64,000 nt of DNA from Caldifarciminota bacterium (GCA_023129325.1 JAGMCI010000042.1:1-64000); one strand, 5' to 3'; shown: positions 43,341 to 52,627, numbered from the stretch's first letter. Numbers and translations are program-made. The notes: a model not told the origin generated them from the sequence alone.

Positions 43341-44564
43341 TTATTCCTTTTTTTCTTCCTTTTCTTTTACTTTTTTCTCTGTAGTGGGTTCTTTTTCTGC
43401 TTTCTTCTTGGCTGGCTTTTCCTCTTTTTTCTCTTCAACGGGCTCTTCTACTTTTTCTTCTTCAAATTCCTCTTCCTTTTTCTCAAGGAGATTTTTTTCA
43501 TCTTTTATCTTTACAAGCACAGTATATATAAGACTCTGTCCAGCTCCCCAAACACTAATTCCATAAGCAATAACAAAGAAGGCAATAAAATAGAATCCCA
43601 AACCTATCAAGAAGCTTCCTGCCCATTCTGCCCAATTAACTGGCATCCAAGTCTGAGGATAAAGCATAACTGGGGTTACTCGCCCAACCACAGACTCAAG
43701 CCATTGGATAGGTGGACAAGAGGGAAGATACCATAAACCATTATTCCATATTGTTTGCCACCATGAATGGGCTCCTCCTTCTATCATTCTTGTTCCAGCC
43801 CAAAATCCTGCAGCCCAATGAAAGAGAACAAGACTCTTTTTAATGAGCCATCCAAATACCCACACTCCAGCAAAGCTACAAAACCCCACAAATATCTCCC
43901 AAAGAGTTAATCTCCAAGTTTGGTCATTCAAGCAACTAAATAATTCAAAAAGAGTATCAAAAGTATCCGATTCTGTGGTAGTTCCGATTGCTGGAGATAA
44001 AAAGAAAGAAATTATGAAAATGATTGCAAGGTAAATTACAAATAAGGCTCCGAGCGCCACAGGTATAAAGAATATCCCTGCCAACAACTGTCCAGCATAA
44101 GGTATTCTACCAATCAATCCGCACACAAAGCCAACAAATATGAGAGCAGCAATAAAAATTGCCAGAGTTACAGGAGAAAGAATTATAGATTTCCATTGTT
44201 TTAGTGAGTATTTCAGTGCATCTGTAACCTCATAGAATTCATCTCCTCTCAATTGTTCAAAAGTTAACTTTGATATAGCCCCAATTGAAAGTAGATTCAT
44301 AGCAATAAAAAATACTATACCGAATGCCCAGCATATCCAGCCCCACCATATAAGATGTGTCTCACCTATGATTGGAACCGGGATGTATTTAAAAGCTCCC
44401 CAAACATCTTTCCATACCCAATCAGGTGATGAGACATAAGCAAAATAACTCATCACAGAGTATAGAATAGTTCCTATAAGAAGGCCCAGGAATCCAATCC
44501 ATATCTTTTTGGCTGAAAACCCGAGTCTTGGAGCTCTAACAACATCTGCGAAGTTAAAATGCAT
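43341..44564 (-). CDS. Multi-pass membrane protein with charged C-terminal tail, function unknown
   Basis: 407 residues with about seven hydrophobic segments (near 22-42, 73-98, 122-150, 160-195, 225-250, 320-345) and many Trp. The last 50 residues are almost wholly Lys, Glu and Pro (EEKVEEPVEEKKEEKPAKKK), likely disordered and cytoplasmic. A ribosome site AAAGGAGGAATT precedes the ATG. It is followed by a strong terminator and precedes no obvious partner, so it is monocistronic or co-transcribed with trpS. No family recognised. Confidence 0.7.
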   Translation of the reverse strand: MHFNFADVVRAPRLGFSAKKIWIGFLGLLIGTILYSVMSYFAYVSSPDWVWKDVWGAFKYIPVPIIGETHLIWWGWICWAFGIVFFIAMNLLSIGAISKLTFEQLRGDEFYEVTDALKYSLKQWKSIILSPVTLAIFIAALIFVGFVCGLIGRIPYAGQLLAGIFFIPVALGALFVIYLAIIFIISFFLSPAIGTTTESDTFDTLFELFSCLNDQTWRLTLWEIFVGFCSFAGVWVFGWLIKKSLVLFHWAAGFWAGTRMIEGGAHSWWQTIWNNGLWYLPSCPPIQWLESVVGRVTPVMLYPQTWMPVNWAEWAGSFLIGLGFYFIAFFVIAYGISVWGAGQSLIYTVLVKIKDEKNLLEKKEEEFEEEKVEEPVEEKKEEKPAKKKAEKEPTTEKKVKEKEEKKE

Positions 44565-44617
44565 AATTCCTCCTTTTTATGAATGTAGGAGCAATTTGCA
44601 AAAATTGCCCAAACAAT

Positions 44618-45628
44618 TCACCATAAGTTCATCACTTCTTTTACTTCTTTTAAGGTTTTTCCCGCTTCTTTTTTGGCCCTTATTGAACCTTCTTTTAATA
44701 TCTCATCTATATTTTTATCTTTCAATTTAACACATTGCTCTCTGTATGGAGCAAGAGTCTTATTTATAAGTTTTATGGCTTCTTCCTTACAACTCACACA
44801 TCCAATCTTCCCTTTTATACAGTCTTTCCTTATTTCTTCACTTTTTTGTGAGTTTATAAGTTTATGATAAGCAAATACAACACATCCATTGGGATGTCCA
44901 ACATCTTCCTTGTGTATCTTTGTGGGGTCAGTAAATGCACGCATTACTTTTTCTCTAATTCCCTCTAATTTTTCATCTACCAAAATTGCATTATTCAACG
45001 ACTTAGACATCTTACGTCCATCAATTCCTGGAATTTTAGGGAACTTTGTGAGCAAGGAGATAGGTTCAGGAAATACATGTCCATAAATGGAATTAAATCT
45101 GCGTGCAATTTGTCTTGTGAGTTCAACATGTGCTAATTGGTCCTCTCCAACAGGAACCGCATCTGCCTTATAAGCAAGTATATCTGCAGCTTGAAGGACA
45201 GGATAACCTAAAAGGCCATAATTTATCTTACCTTGTAATTTTAGATCTTTCACTTGTTCTTTGAGTGTTGGATTCCGTTCTAACCAAGATACAGGGGTAA
45301 TCATTGAGAAAAGCAGATGGAGTTCAGTATGTTCAAGCACTCTTGATTGGACAAATATAGTGGATTTTTCAGGAGAAATACCACAAGCAATCCAGTTAGC
45401 CGCCATTTCTCTCACTCTTTCTTTCATCCCTTCAGTATGATTATAACTTGTGGTAAGGGCATGTAAGTCAGCAATTTCATAAAAGCACTCATGAGTCTCT
45501 TGTAATTTAACCCAATTTGTAAGTGCCCCAAATAAAATTCCAATGTGAATCTTGCCAGTAGCTCTATCACCAGATAAGACCCTCTGGCGGACTACTCTCT
45601 TTTTCACCTTAGTAACATGCTTTTCCAT
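44618..45628 (-). CDS. trpS: Tryptophanyl-tRNA synthetase
   Basis: 336 residues. Class I: RVLSGDRATGKIHIGILFGAL (HIGH-type) near 18-36, ADILAYKADAVPVGEDQLAHVELTRQIARRF block, and IDGRKMSKSLNNAI (KMSKS). The N-terminus has about 15 extra basic residues before the usual start; they cover the overlap with the upstream 43-codon gene. Translation may be coupled to it. Confidence 0.93.
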   Translation of the reverse strand: MEKHVTKVKKRVVRQRVLSGDRATGKIHIGILFGALTNWVKLQETHECFYEIADLHALTTSYNHTEGMKERVREMAANWIACGISPEKSTIFVQSRVLEHTELHLLFSMITPVSWLERNPTLKEQVKDLKLQGKINYGLLGYPVLQAADILAYKADAVPVGEDQLAHVELTRQIARRFNSIYGHVFPEPISLLTKFPKIPGIDGRKMSKSLNNAILVDEKLEGIREKVMRAFTDPTKIHKEDVGHPNGCVVFAYHKLINSQKSEEIRKDCIKGKIGCVSCKEEAIKLINKTLAPYREQCVKLKDKNIDEILKEGSIRAKKEAGKTLKEVKEVMNLW

Positions 45629-45735
45629 AATTTAACAACGAATAAAAGGATTCCTATAAAAAGGACAAAAAGTAAAATTAAAGGCCATAAAGATAATTTA
45701 ATTTCACGTTTAGAAAAAAACTTTCTTTCAAACAT
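45604..45735 (-). CDS. 43-residue single-span membrane microprotein overlapping trpS
   Basis: ATG 45735 to TGA 45604. A basic N-terminus (MFERKFFSKREIKLSLW) is followed by one hydrophobic helix (PLILLFVLFIGILLFVVKL) and a basic end: a positively flanked single-span protein. It overlaps the trpS start by 25 nt in another frame. A TTGACA/TAGAGT promoter places the transcription start on its ATG (6 nt from the -10), so it would be the leaderless first cistron of trpS. No family recognised. Confidence 0.55.
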   Translation of the reverse strand: MFERKFFSKREIKLSLWPLILLFVLFIGILLFVVKLWKSMLLR

Positions 45736-45741
45736 TGAAAT

Positions 45742-45770
45742 ACTCTACTACCTAAATATAAATTTGTCAA
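45742..45770 (-). promoter_or_regulatory. Promoter of the microprotein-trpS unit, leaderless type
   Basis: TTGACA, 17-nt spacer, TAGAGT, then 6 nt to the ATG at 45735. Confidence 0.65.
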
Positions 45771-45869
45771 GTTTTTTTTTAGCTTGTTTGGTAAAAAATA
45801 AAATATACGAAAAATATGAGAAGAAAGGTTAATAGGAACTCTGTTTACTAAAAATAATCTTAAAGAGAA

Positions 45870-45954
45870 TGCCGGGGAGGGGATTTGAACCCCTACACCC
45901 ACAAGGAGCGCTAGCCCCTCAAGCTAGTGCGTCTACCAGTTCCGCCACCCCGGC
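45870..45954 (-). tRNA. tRNA-Leu (anticodon GAG)
   Basis: 85 nt with acceptor stem GCCGGGG/CCCCGGC, a 5-bp anticodon stem CTAGC/GCTAG around loop TTGAGGG, a long variable arm and a T arm with GGTTCAAATCC. Discriminator A; CCA is not encoded. Confidence 0.95.
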
Positions 45955-45980
45955 AACTTAAATTTAATATATAATAAAAC

Positions 45981-46556
45981 TTATTGTATGTCAAGTTTTT
46001 CAAGAATATCTTTGAACTTTTTTTTAAAACTTTCTATGTCATCATTATTTTCAATTATGAAATTTGGCGATTTTAATCCATCAGGTAATTGAGATTTTAC
46101 TATGAATTTGATTTCTTTTTGTGTATAACCTGAGTTCAATAATCTTTTTAATCTTTTTTCATAACTTGAAGTTACAAGAATAATTTTATCAAACCAACTT
46201 TCTATTCCCCATTCATAAATCAAGGCACAGTCAATAACTAACATTTTATTTGCACGATGCAATACCATTCTTTTCTTTAATTCCTTTACAAGCGATGCCT
46301 GAATTATAGAGTCAAACAATTTCTTTTTATCGGGGTAACTAAATACTAATTTCCCAAGTTTTTTACGGTCAATTTCGCTCCGCCTCTGGCGGATTAATAT
46401 TTTATCGCCAAAAGCTTTAATTAATTCAGTTCTCTTTTTCTCCAATGCTTTCCAACCAAGTTTATCCACATCTATAATTTCAGCACCTTGTTCTTTAAAA
46501 AAAGAAACTAAAGTCGATTTCCCAACTCCAATTCCTCCTGTTATCCCAATTATCAT
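45981..46556 (-). CDS. coaE: Dephospho-CoA kinase
   Basis: 191 residues from ATG 46556 (MIIGITGGIGVGKS); an earlier in-frame ATG (46580) adds eight residues outside the family start. P-loop GGIGVGKSTL, VIDCALIYEWGIESWFDKII and the C-terminal QLPDGLKSPNFIIEN block are family features (residues usually bound to CoA and ATP). It adds the 3' phosphate to dephospho-CoA. Residues 55-59 (RQRRS) overlap a TCCGCC/GGCGGA palindrome. Tandem CCTTGAAC repeats lie just upstream. Confidence 0.9.
   Translation of the reverse strand: MIIGITGGIGVGKSTLVSFFKEQGAEIIDVDKLGWKALEKKRTELIKAFGDKILIRQRRSEIDRKKLGKLVFSYPDKKKLFDSIIQASLVKELKKRMVLHRANKMLVIDCALIYEWGIESWFDKIILVTSSYEKRLKRLLNSGYTQKEIKFIVKSQLPDGLKSPNFIIENNDDIESFKKKFKDILEKLDIQ
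46379..46393. repeat. Family H palindrome in coaE
   Basis: TCCGCCTCTGGCGGA in frame. Confidence 0.6.
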
Positions 46557-46600
46557 AAGAAATACTAAATAAGGAATCAAGGAGTCAGGAAAAACTCGAA

Positions 46601-46628
46601 TCCTTGAACCCTTGAACCCTTGAACCCT
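46601..46628. repeat. Tandem 8-bp repeat
   Basis: CCTTGAAC repeated three times and a half between coaE and polA. Confidence 0.6.
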
Positions 46629-46646
46629 ATTTTAATTATAATTTTA

Positions 46647-49277
46647 TTAATGGGCTTTATACCAATTTTTACCTATTCCGATATCTACCACAACCGGAAC
46701 TTCAAGTTTTAAAGCATGTTCCATTTCATCTCTTATTATTTTTTTTATCCTATCAATTTCTTTTTCAAAAACTTCAAAAACAAGTTCATCGTGGACTTGA
46801 ATTATCATATTTGATTTAAAATCTTTAATATGTTCATAAATCCTTATCATTGCAATTTTTATCATATCAGCGGCTGAACCCTGAATGGGGGCATTTATAG
46901 CCACACGCTCCTCAAATTCTCTTACATTAGCATTGGAAGAATTAATCCCCTTAAGCCATCTTTTTCTTCCCAGCAAAGTTTCTACATAACCATCTTGATG
47001 TGCTTTTTCTAATTTTTGGTTTATCCATTGTTTGACACCAGGATACATAAGGAAATAGGATGCTATAAAATTACTTGCTTTTTCAACGCTAATTTTAAGC
47101 CGTTGCGATAATCCATAAGGACCCATTCCGTAAACAATTCCAAAATTTACTACCTTAGCTTTATTCCGCTCCACAGAAGTCACACGGGATCTTGAAATAC
47201 CAAAGATTAAACCTGCTGTTTTTGTATGTATATCTTCATTATGATTAAAAGCTTTTATAAGAGCGGAATCTTTAGATAGTGATGCTAATATTCTAAGTTC
47301 TATTTGAGAATAATCAGCTGATAAAATATAATAATTAGGAGGAGCAATAAATCCTTTCCTTATTTCTCTTTTTGGAATATTTTGTAAATTTGGATTAGTA
47401 GATGATAATCTTCCAGTTGCTACCACAGTTTGTTCCCATTTAGTATGTATTCTGGATTTGGAATCTTTTAACTTTGGGATAGCATCAAGGTAAGTGGACT
47501 TCAATTTAAAAAGTTCACGGTATTCAAGAACTTTTTTGGGAACATCGTAATTCTGAGATAGTTCTTCAAGAACTCTCTGGTCAGTAGAATAACCAGTTTT
47601 AGTTCGTCTTGACTTAGGAAGTTTAAGTTTGTCAAAAAGAATGTGCCCAATTTGCTTTGGAGACCTTAAATTAAACTCCTCTCCAGTAAGTGAATAAATT
47701 TCTGTCTCAATCTTTTTAAGTCTCACGGCTAATTTATTTGATTCGGTTTTAAAATAATTACTATCTATAAGAACACCTGTTTTTTCCATTTCAGAAAGAA
47801 CTCTTGCCAGAGGAGATTCAACTTCCCGAAAGAGTTTGCAAAACTTATTTTTTTCTAATTCATCTCTTAAGACTTTATAAAGACTATAACTTGCACTTGC
47901 TCTTTCTTTAAGGTAAATAGCAATTTCTGACTCGGAAAGTTCCTTTTTCTCATCAAATTCTGAAAGTGGGACTCCAAGCCATACAATAGATAAATTATCA
48001 ATTGAATGGTTTTTTATTTCTGGTTTTAGTAAGTAAGATGCTAAACTAAGGTCAAAAACATTTTGACAATCAAATTTTTTAAATAGACCCTTGGAATCAG
48101 AAACAATCTTTTGAATTGATGAATTATTCATTAGCGATCGCAGGAGTGTATTGCTATACGCTCCTACCTGAAAGACAAATGCTTTGCTTTTTTCATTAGA
48201 GAAAGCGAAATAAGAATCATAAAAAGCTATACTTACTGTTTTTTTTATTGCCTTTAAGAAATCAGTTAAATTAGTCTCAAACGCACGATTTGAAATCGTG
48301 CCTACAACATTTTGATAGAGTGAGGGCTTTGAGAACAATGGAGTATTTTCTTTACCCGCCTGCTCGCCTCGCTGAAGCTTCTGCCCGCCTTGACTCGTGG
48401 GCGAGGCAGGTAAAGCGGGCTGTCCATCGGGCAGGGAAGCAAATTTTTTTATCAATGAAAAGAATTCAAGTTCTTTTAAAATTGAAAAAAGAGAATCTCT
48501 ATCAATTTTACCTATTTTCAGAGCATTTAGTTTAAGCTTAACATTTACTTTTGTTTGAATCGTAGTAAGTTTTTTTGAAAGTAAAGCTTGTTCCTTAAAT
48601 TTTTCAAGAGTATCCTTTAATTTTTCATTCTTGATTTCAGAAGAGTTATTAAATATCTTATCTAAATCACCAAATTGAGTAATTAGATTAATTGCTGTCT
48701 TGGGACCTATTCCCGGAACACCTGGAATGTTATCTATTGTATCTCCAGTTAAAGCAAGAAAATCCGGAACAAAAGATGCAGGAATACCAAGTTTATCCTT
48801 GGCATGAACAAACTTAAAATCACGGGACCTAAAAATTTTTATATCATTTGATTCAAGCTGAAGAAAATCTTTATCATCAGAAAAAACTATTGCCTCAAAT
48901 CCCTGCGATTCTGCTAATTTTGCCACTGTTCCTATTACATCGTCAGCTTCAACTCCCTCTTGCTCAATCACTTTTATACCTAAATGTTTAACAATTTCTT
49001 TAATTATAGGCAACTGAGACTTTAATTCAGACGGCATCTTTGAACGCGTTGCTTTATATTCTTTAAATTGCTTATGCCGAAAAGTTGGACCTTCAGTATC
49101 AAATGATACAAGCATATATTCAGGTTTTTTCTCATTTAAGAGCTTAAGCAAAGAATTTACAAATCCAAATACAGCCGATGTATTTTCTCCTTTTGAATTG
49201 CGAAGTGGATTTCTCATAAAAGCAAAAAAAGAACGATAAACAAGTGAACTGCCATCAATAAGCCATAAAGTATTCAT
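46647..49277 (-). CDS. polA: DNA polymerase I
   Basis: 876 residues. N-terminal 5'-nuclease (LIDGSSLVYRSFFAF, DDKDFLQL, VPGIGPKTAINLI) about 1-275; a middle 3'-5' exonuclease-like domain that lacks the DxE motif and looks inactive; the C-terminal polymerase with motif A LSADYSQIELRILA, motif B NKAKVVNFGIVYGMGPYGLS and motif C QVHDELVFEV. The linker after the nuclease (about 281-379) carries three different translated palindromic elements, starting LPDGQPALPASP, HEF-like NRAFETN and VGAYSNTLL. It overlaps the DUF763 gene by 4 nt. Confidence 0.95.
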   Translation of the reverse strand: MNTLWLIDGSSLVYRSFFAFMRNPLRNSKGENTSAVFGFVNSLLKLLNEKKPEYMLVSFDTEGPTFRHKQFKEYKATRSKMPSELKSQLPIIKEIVKHLGIKVIEQEGVEADDVIGTVAKLAESQGFEAIVFSDDKDFLQLESNDIKIFRSRDFKFVHAKDKLGIPASFVPDFLALTGDTIDNIPGVPGIGPKTAINLITQFGDLDKIFNNSSEIKNEKLKDTLEKFKEQALLSKKLTTIQTKVNVKLKLNALKIGKIDRDSLFSILKELEFFSLIKKFASLPDGQPALPASPTSQGGQKLQRGEQAGKENTPLFSKPSLYQNVVGTISNRAFETNLTDFLKAIKKTVSIAFYDSYFAFSNEKSKAFVFQVGAYSNTLLRSLMNNSSIQKIVSDSKGLFKKFDCQNVFDLSLASYLLKPEIKNHSIDNLSIVWLGVPLSEFDEKKELSESEIAIYLKERASASYSLYKVLRDELEKNKFCKLFREVESPLARVLSEMEKTGVLIDSNYFKTESNKLAVRLKKIETEIYSLTGEEFNLRSPKQIGHILFDKLKLPKSRRTKTGYSTDQRVLEELSQNYDVPKKVLEYRELFKLKSTYLDAIPKLKDSKSRIHTKWEQTVVATGRLSSTNPNLQNIPKREIRKGFIAPPNYYILSADYSQIELRILASLSKDSALIKAFNHNEDIHTKTAGLIFGISRSRVTSVERNKAKVVNFGIVYGMGPYGLSQRLKISVEKASNFIASYFLMYPGVKQWINQKLEKAHQDGYVETLLGRKRWLKGINSSNANVREFEERVAINAPIQGSAADMIKIAMIRIYEHIKDFKSNMIIQVHDELVFEVFEKEIDRIKKIIRDEMEHALKLEVPVVVDIGIGKNWYKAH
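48140..48167. repeat. Family A element in polA
   Basis: Diverged 28-bp copy (GCAGGAGTGTATTG half), translated VGAYSNTLL. Confidence 0.75.
48283..48305. repeat. Family B element in polA
   Basis: GCACGATTTGAAATCGTGC followed by CTAC, in frame. Confidence 0.75.
48355..48436. repeat. Composite family G elements in polA
   Basis: CCCGCCTGCTCGCC, GCCCGCCTTGACTCG and GGGCGAGGCAGG segments nested within CGGGCAGGG ends; about 27 codons of extra linker. Confidence 0.65.
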
Positions 49278-50362
49278 AATTTAAATTCTAAATTATTTAA
49301 ACGATGAAGGGCATTAAGTTTTTCACGCTGCCCAATTTTTGCCCGAGATATAGCTCGTTCTAAAACTGCGATAGTTTGCTCATAATTATTTTTATCTACT
49401 GGATAAGGATATCCATCTTTACCTCCATGGGCAAAACTAAATCGTGCTGGGTCTTTAAAGCTTGGAGATTTACCATATATAACTTCACTTGCCAATGAAA
49501 GAGCCCTTATGGTCTTTGGCCCAACTCCCTTGAGACCCAATAAAGTCTCAAAATTTTCCGGCTGTCTCTCATAAGTCTTTTCAAAAATCCGATAGAGTCT
49601 ATCAGGGTTTATATCTGAAAGAAGAATTTCATGTCTTGAAGGGAAATTTAAACTTTGTATCTTCTTAAGTTCACGAACAAATTTATCCGGTTTTTCTTTG
49701 GAGAGCTTGGTTGCCATTTCCCGATTAGCTTTATGCCCTTTAGCTACGGTATTTAAGACAAGCTCTTCTATATGAGTAGCTGAAATAGCATTATGAGGGT
49801 CACTAACAAATGAGACAGGAACTTCAGGGTTTTTAGTAAACCAGTGATAGCGTCTTGCAAATCTGGTCTCTAAATTCATTCCCTGCTGAACAACTGCCCA
49901 TTCACCATTCTTAGTAAAAAAGAAAGTATGATGATAAATTTGATACCCATCCTGAAGTCCTGAAGAATCAACTTTAGCAGACATCCTTGAAGCATACATA
50001 AGTGACTCTGGATTTACATTTATAAATTTACTCTTTTGCTCTATTTCTTGGGGTGTCTTCCTTGAAGTTTTACCCTTTCCGCCTGCGACAAAGAGACCAA
50101 TTTCAGATTCAATTCCCTTTACTCCCTCCTTTAAGGCACCGCATACAGTTGTAGTTACGCCTGAAGAATGCCAATCAAAGCCAAGTAAGGCACCAAAAGA
50201 TTGAAACCAAAAAGGAGAAGATATTTTTTTTAAAAATTCAACTGCTCCAAACTCATCAACAATTATTATAGTAATCTCACGCGCTAACTTTCGCATCTTG
50301 TCAAAAAGCCAGCGAGGTGCTTTTCCATAATGCAAAGGCAAATTAGCCACTCCAGTCCTCAT
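49274..50362 (-). CDS. DUF763 family protein
   Basis: 362 residues. The N-terminus MRTGVANLPLHYGKAPRWLF, then FWFQSFGALLGFDWHSSGVT and TTTVCGALKEG, are hallmark blocks of DUF763, known mostly from archaea and thermophilic bacteria. Near 290 LLGLKGVGPKTIRALSLA looks like a helix-hairpin-helix, suggesting DNA binding. It overlaps polA by 4 nt, so translation is coupled, and a role in DNA repair or replication is an inference from that. Function is not established. Confidence 0.85.
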   Translation of the reverse strand: MRTGVANLPLHYGKAPRWLFDKMRKLAREITIIIVDEFGAVEFLKKISSPFWFQSFGALLGFDWHSSGVTTTVCGALKEGVKGIESEIGLFVAGGKGKTSRKTPQEIEQKSKFINVNPESLMYASRMSAKVDSSGLQDGYQIYHHTFFFTKNGEWAVVQQGMNLETRFARRYHWFTKNPEVPVSFVSDPHNAISATHIEELVLNTVAKGHKANREMATKLSKEKPDKFVRELKKIQSLNFPSRHEILLSDINPDRLYRIFEKTYERQPENFETLLGLKGVGPKTIRALSLASEVIYGKSPSFKDPARFSFAHGGKDGYPYPVDKNNYEQTIAVLERAISRAKIGQREKLNALHRLNNLEFKL

Positions 50363-50494
50363 TTTTCTCCGCGCTCTCTGCGGTTCATTTTGGCATTTTT
50401 ACCTGCCTGTCGTCCATTAGCTAACGGACTCTATTAGACAGAACAGCAACTTATCTCTCTTGTGGAAATCTTGTGCCAATCTGTGGTTACTTAT

Positions 50495-51826
50495 TTACTG
50501 TTTTATGAAACCTGTATTAAGTTCACCATTCTTAAATCGCTCATCTTTAATTATCTCAAGATGAAAGGGGATGGTGGTATGAATACCTTCTACTAAAAAT
50601 TCATTCAATGCTCGTTCAAGTCGGGCTATACATTTATCTCTTGTCTCATCATAAGCAATGAGTTTGGCTATTAAAGAATCGTAATTGCTTGGGACTTCAT
50701 ATTCTCCGTATATGTGGGTCTCAACCCTAATTCCTGGACCACCTGGAATATAAAGTCCTTTAATTTGTCCAGGAGATGGTCTAAAACCATTGTTTGGGTC
50801 TTCTGCGTTAATTCTACATTCGATAGCGTGTCCTTTAATGTTCACATCTTTTTGTTTAAAGCTTAATTTCTCACCAGATGCAATTTTTAACTGTTCCTTT
50901 ACAATATCAATTCTTGTAACCATCTCAGTTACAGGATGCTCTACTTGGATTCTGGTGTTCATCTCCAAGAAATAAAAGTTTTTATCTTTATCCAGCAAAA
51001 ATTCAACCGTTCCGGCTGACCTGTAATTTATAGCTTTAGTAACTGCCACAGCATAAGCACCAATCTTTTCTCTCATCTCAGGTGTAACAGCAGGAGAAGG
51101 AGACTCTTCAATAAGTTTTTGATGTCTCCGCTGAATTGAACACTCTCTTTCACCAAGCCAGACAATATTGTTATGTTCATCAGCCAAAATTTGAACTTCA
51201 ATATGTCTTGGATTCTCAAGATATTTTTCAATATAAACTTTATCATTTCCAAAGGCAACTTTAGCTTCTTGTCTTGCAATGGAAAGTAATTTTTTCAACT
51301 TTTTTTGATTATCAACAATTCGCATACCTCTTCCACCTCCACCCATAGCTGCTTTTATTATAACAGGATACCCGATATTTTTTGCAATTTGACTTACTTC
51401 TTTAAATGACTCATTTGATACAGTTCCTCCCGGTATTATAGGAATGCCTGATTTTCTTGCAATCTCACGAGCATTCACCTTATCGCCAGCGGCAAGGATT
51501 GAAGATGAGGTTGGACCTATGAATTTAAACCCATTTTCTTTACAAATTTCAGCAAATTTTGGATTTTCGGCTAAAAAGCCATAGCCAGGGTGCACTGCTT
51601 CAACACCAGTTATCTCGCAAGCACTGATTATGCGAGGAATAGCGAGATAGGAAAGTAACGGTGAGGCAGGCCCAATACAAACTGCCTCATCAGCAAATTT
51701 TGTGTGTAAAGAATTGGTATCTGCTTCAGAATAGATAGCTACTGTTTCAATTCCCAATTCTTTACAAGCTCTTATAATACGGAGTGCTATCTCACCTCGA
51801 TTTGCTATAAGAACTTTTCTTAACAT
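50495..51826 (-). CDS. accC: Biotin carboxylase
   Basis: 443 residues. KVLIANRGEIALRIIRACKE start, ATP-grasp glycine loop IKAAMGGGGRGMRIV near 158, HIEVQILADEHNNIVWLGER, and NTRIQVEHPVTEMVTRIDIV. It carboxylates biotin on AccB with bicarbonate and ATP. It follows accB by 12 bp. No carboxyltransferase genes are in the window, so the pair could serve acetyl-CoA carboxylase or another biotin enzyme. Confidence 0.95.
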   Translation of the reverse strand: MLRKVLIANRGEIALRIIRACKELGIETVAIYSEADTNSLHTKFADEAVCIGPASPLLSYLAIPRIISACEITGVEAVHPGYGFLAENPKFAEICKENGFKFIGPTSSSILAAGDKVNAREIARKSGIPIIPGGTVSNESFKEVSQIAKNIGYPVIIKAAMGGGGRGMRIVDNQKKLKKLLSIARQEAKVAFGNDKVYIEKYLENPRHIEVQILADEHNNIVWLGERECSIQRRHQKLIEESPSPAVTPEMREKIGAYAVAVTKAINYRSAGTVEFLLDKDKNFYFLEMNTRIQVEHPVTEMVTRIDIVKEQLKIASGEKLSFKQKDVNIKGHAIECRINAEDPNNGFRPSPGQIKGLYIPGGPGIRVETHIYGEYEVPSNYDSLIAKLIAYDETRDKCIARLERALNEFLVEGIHTTIPFHLEIIKDERFKNGELNTGFIKQ

Positions 51827-51838
51827 TGCAGGATAGGT

Positions 51839-52285
51839 CTATGCTGGTTCAATTAAGAAGAGTTTCTGTCCATATTCAACAGGCTCTTCATTCTTTGGAA
51901 GAACCTTTTTAATTATCCCACTTATTCCAGCCTCTATTTCGTTCATCACTTTCATAGCTTCAATTACACAAACTACTTTATCAGGAGTAACTTTATCTCC
52001 AATTTCTACATATGGGGGAGCGCCAGGAGAAGGTGAAGAATAAAAAGTGCCAACCATTGGAGCTTTTATAGAGAAAAATTTCTCCTCAGGTTTTTCCACA
52101 GATTTCTTTTCTTCAACAAGAGTTTCCCTTTGAAGAGAACCTTGTGAAGGAATAACATTAACAGAAGGAGATGCAGCAAGTTTTTTAGTTATCCTAACTC
52201 TGCGAAAAAGCCCTTTTATTTCAAGCTCTTCGATATTACTCTCCTCAACGAGTTTTATAATCTTTTTAAGTTTATTTAATTTCAT
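51839..52285 (-). CDS. accB: Biotin carboxyl carrier protein
   Basis: 148 residues. N-terminal domain ([20 protein letters not shown]), a flexible Pro/Ser/Glu linker (about 55-75), and a C-terminal biotinyl domain with the target Lys in [15 protein letters not shown]. Paired with accC. It is preceded by the DUF3467 gene, gap 12 bp. Confidence 0.95.
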   Translation of the reverse strand: MKLNKLKKIIKLVEESNIEELEIKGLFRRVRITKKLAASPSVNVIPSQGSLQRETLVEEKKSVEKPEEKFFSIKAPMVGTFYSSPSPGAPPYVEIGDKVTPDKVVCVIEAMKVMNEIEAGISGIIKKVLPKNEEPVEYGQKLFLIEPA

Positions 52286-52297
52286 ACTCCCTCCAAT

Positions 52298-52579
52298 TTA
52301 AAAGCCTATTTCTTTATGTTCTCCTTGCGATATTTTTATCTCACCATGTTTCTTTTCATATTTTTCCATATTATCCTTTAAAGCTCTCATCAACAATTTT
52401 GCATGCGTTGGAGAGAGAATAATCCTCGAATAAACTTTAGCTTTTTTGAGTCCGGGAAGAACGCGAGTAAAGTCAATAATAAACTCTGAAGATGAATGTG
52501 ACACAATAGCAAGATTAGAATAAATCCCCTGTCCTGCTTCTTCCGGAAGCTCTATATTTATACGTTGTTTATTTTCCAT
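52298..52579 (-). CDS. DUF3467 protein
   Basis: 93 residues matching DUF3467: GIYSNLAIVSHSSSEFIIDF and ILSPTHAKLLMRALKDNMEK. Function unknown; the family is widespread in bacteria and often small and soluble. First gene of DUF3467-accB-accC, with a TTGACA/TATAAT promoter and an AAGGAGGGT ribosome site. Confidence 0.8.
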   Translation of the reverse strand: MENKQRINIELPEEAGQGIYSNLAIVSHSSSEFIIDFTRVLPGLKKAKVYSRIILSPTHAKLLMRALKDNMEKYEKKHGEIKISQGEHKEIGF

Positions 52580-52599
52580 CTTACCCTCCTTAAATTTTT

Positions 52600-52627
52600 A
52601 TTATAAATTAACTTCAAGTATTGTCAA
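52600..52627 (-). promoter_or_regulatory. Promoter of DUF3467-accB-accC, with leader
   Basis: TTGACA, 16-nt spacer, TATAAT; a leader of about 14 nt includes AAGGAGGG. Confidence 0.7.

Noticed and set aside
45678..45902. Minus-strand open frame starting inside the tRNA-Leu gene
   Set aside because: It begins in a structural RNA and has no ribosome site; the shorter frame at 45604-45735 is better supported.
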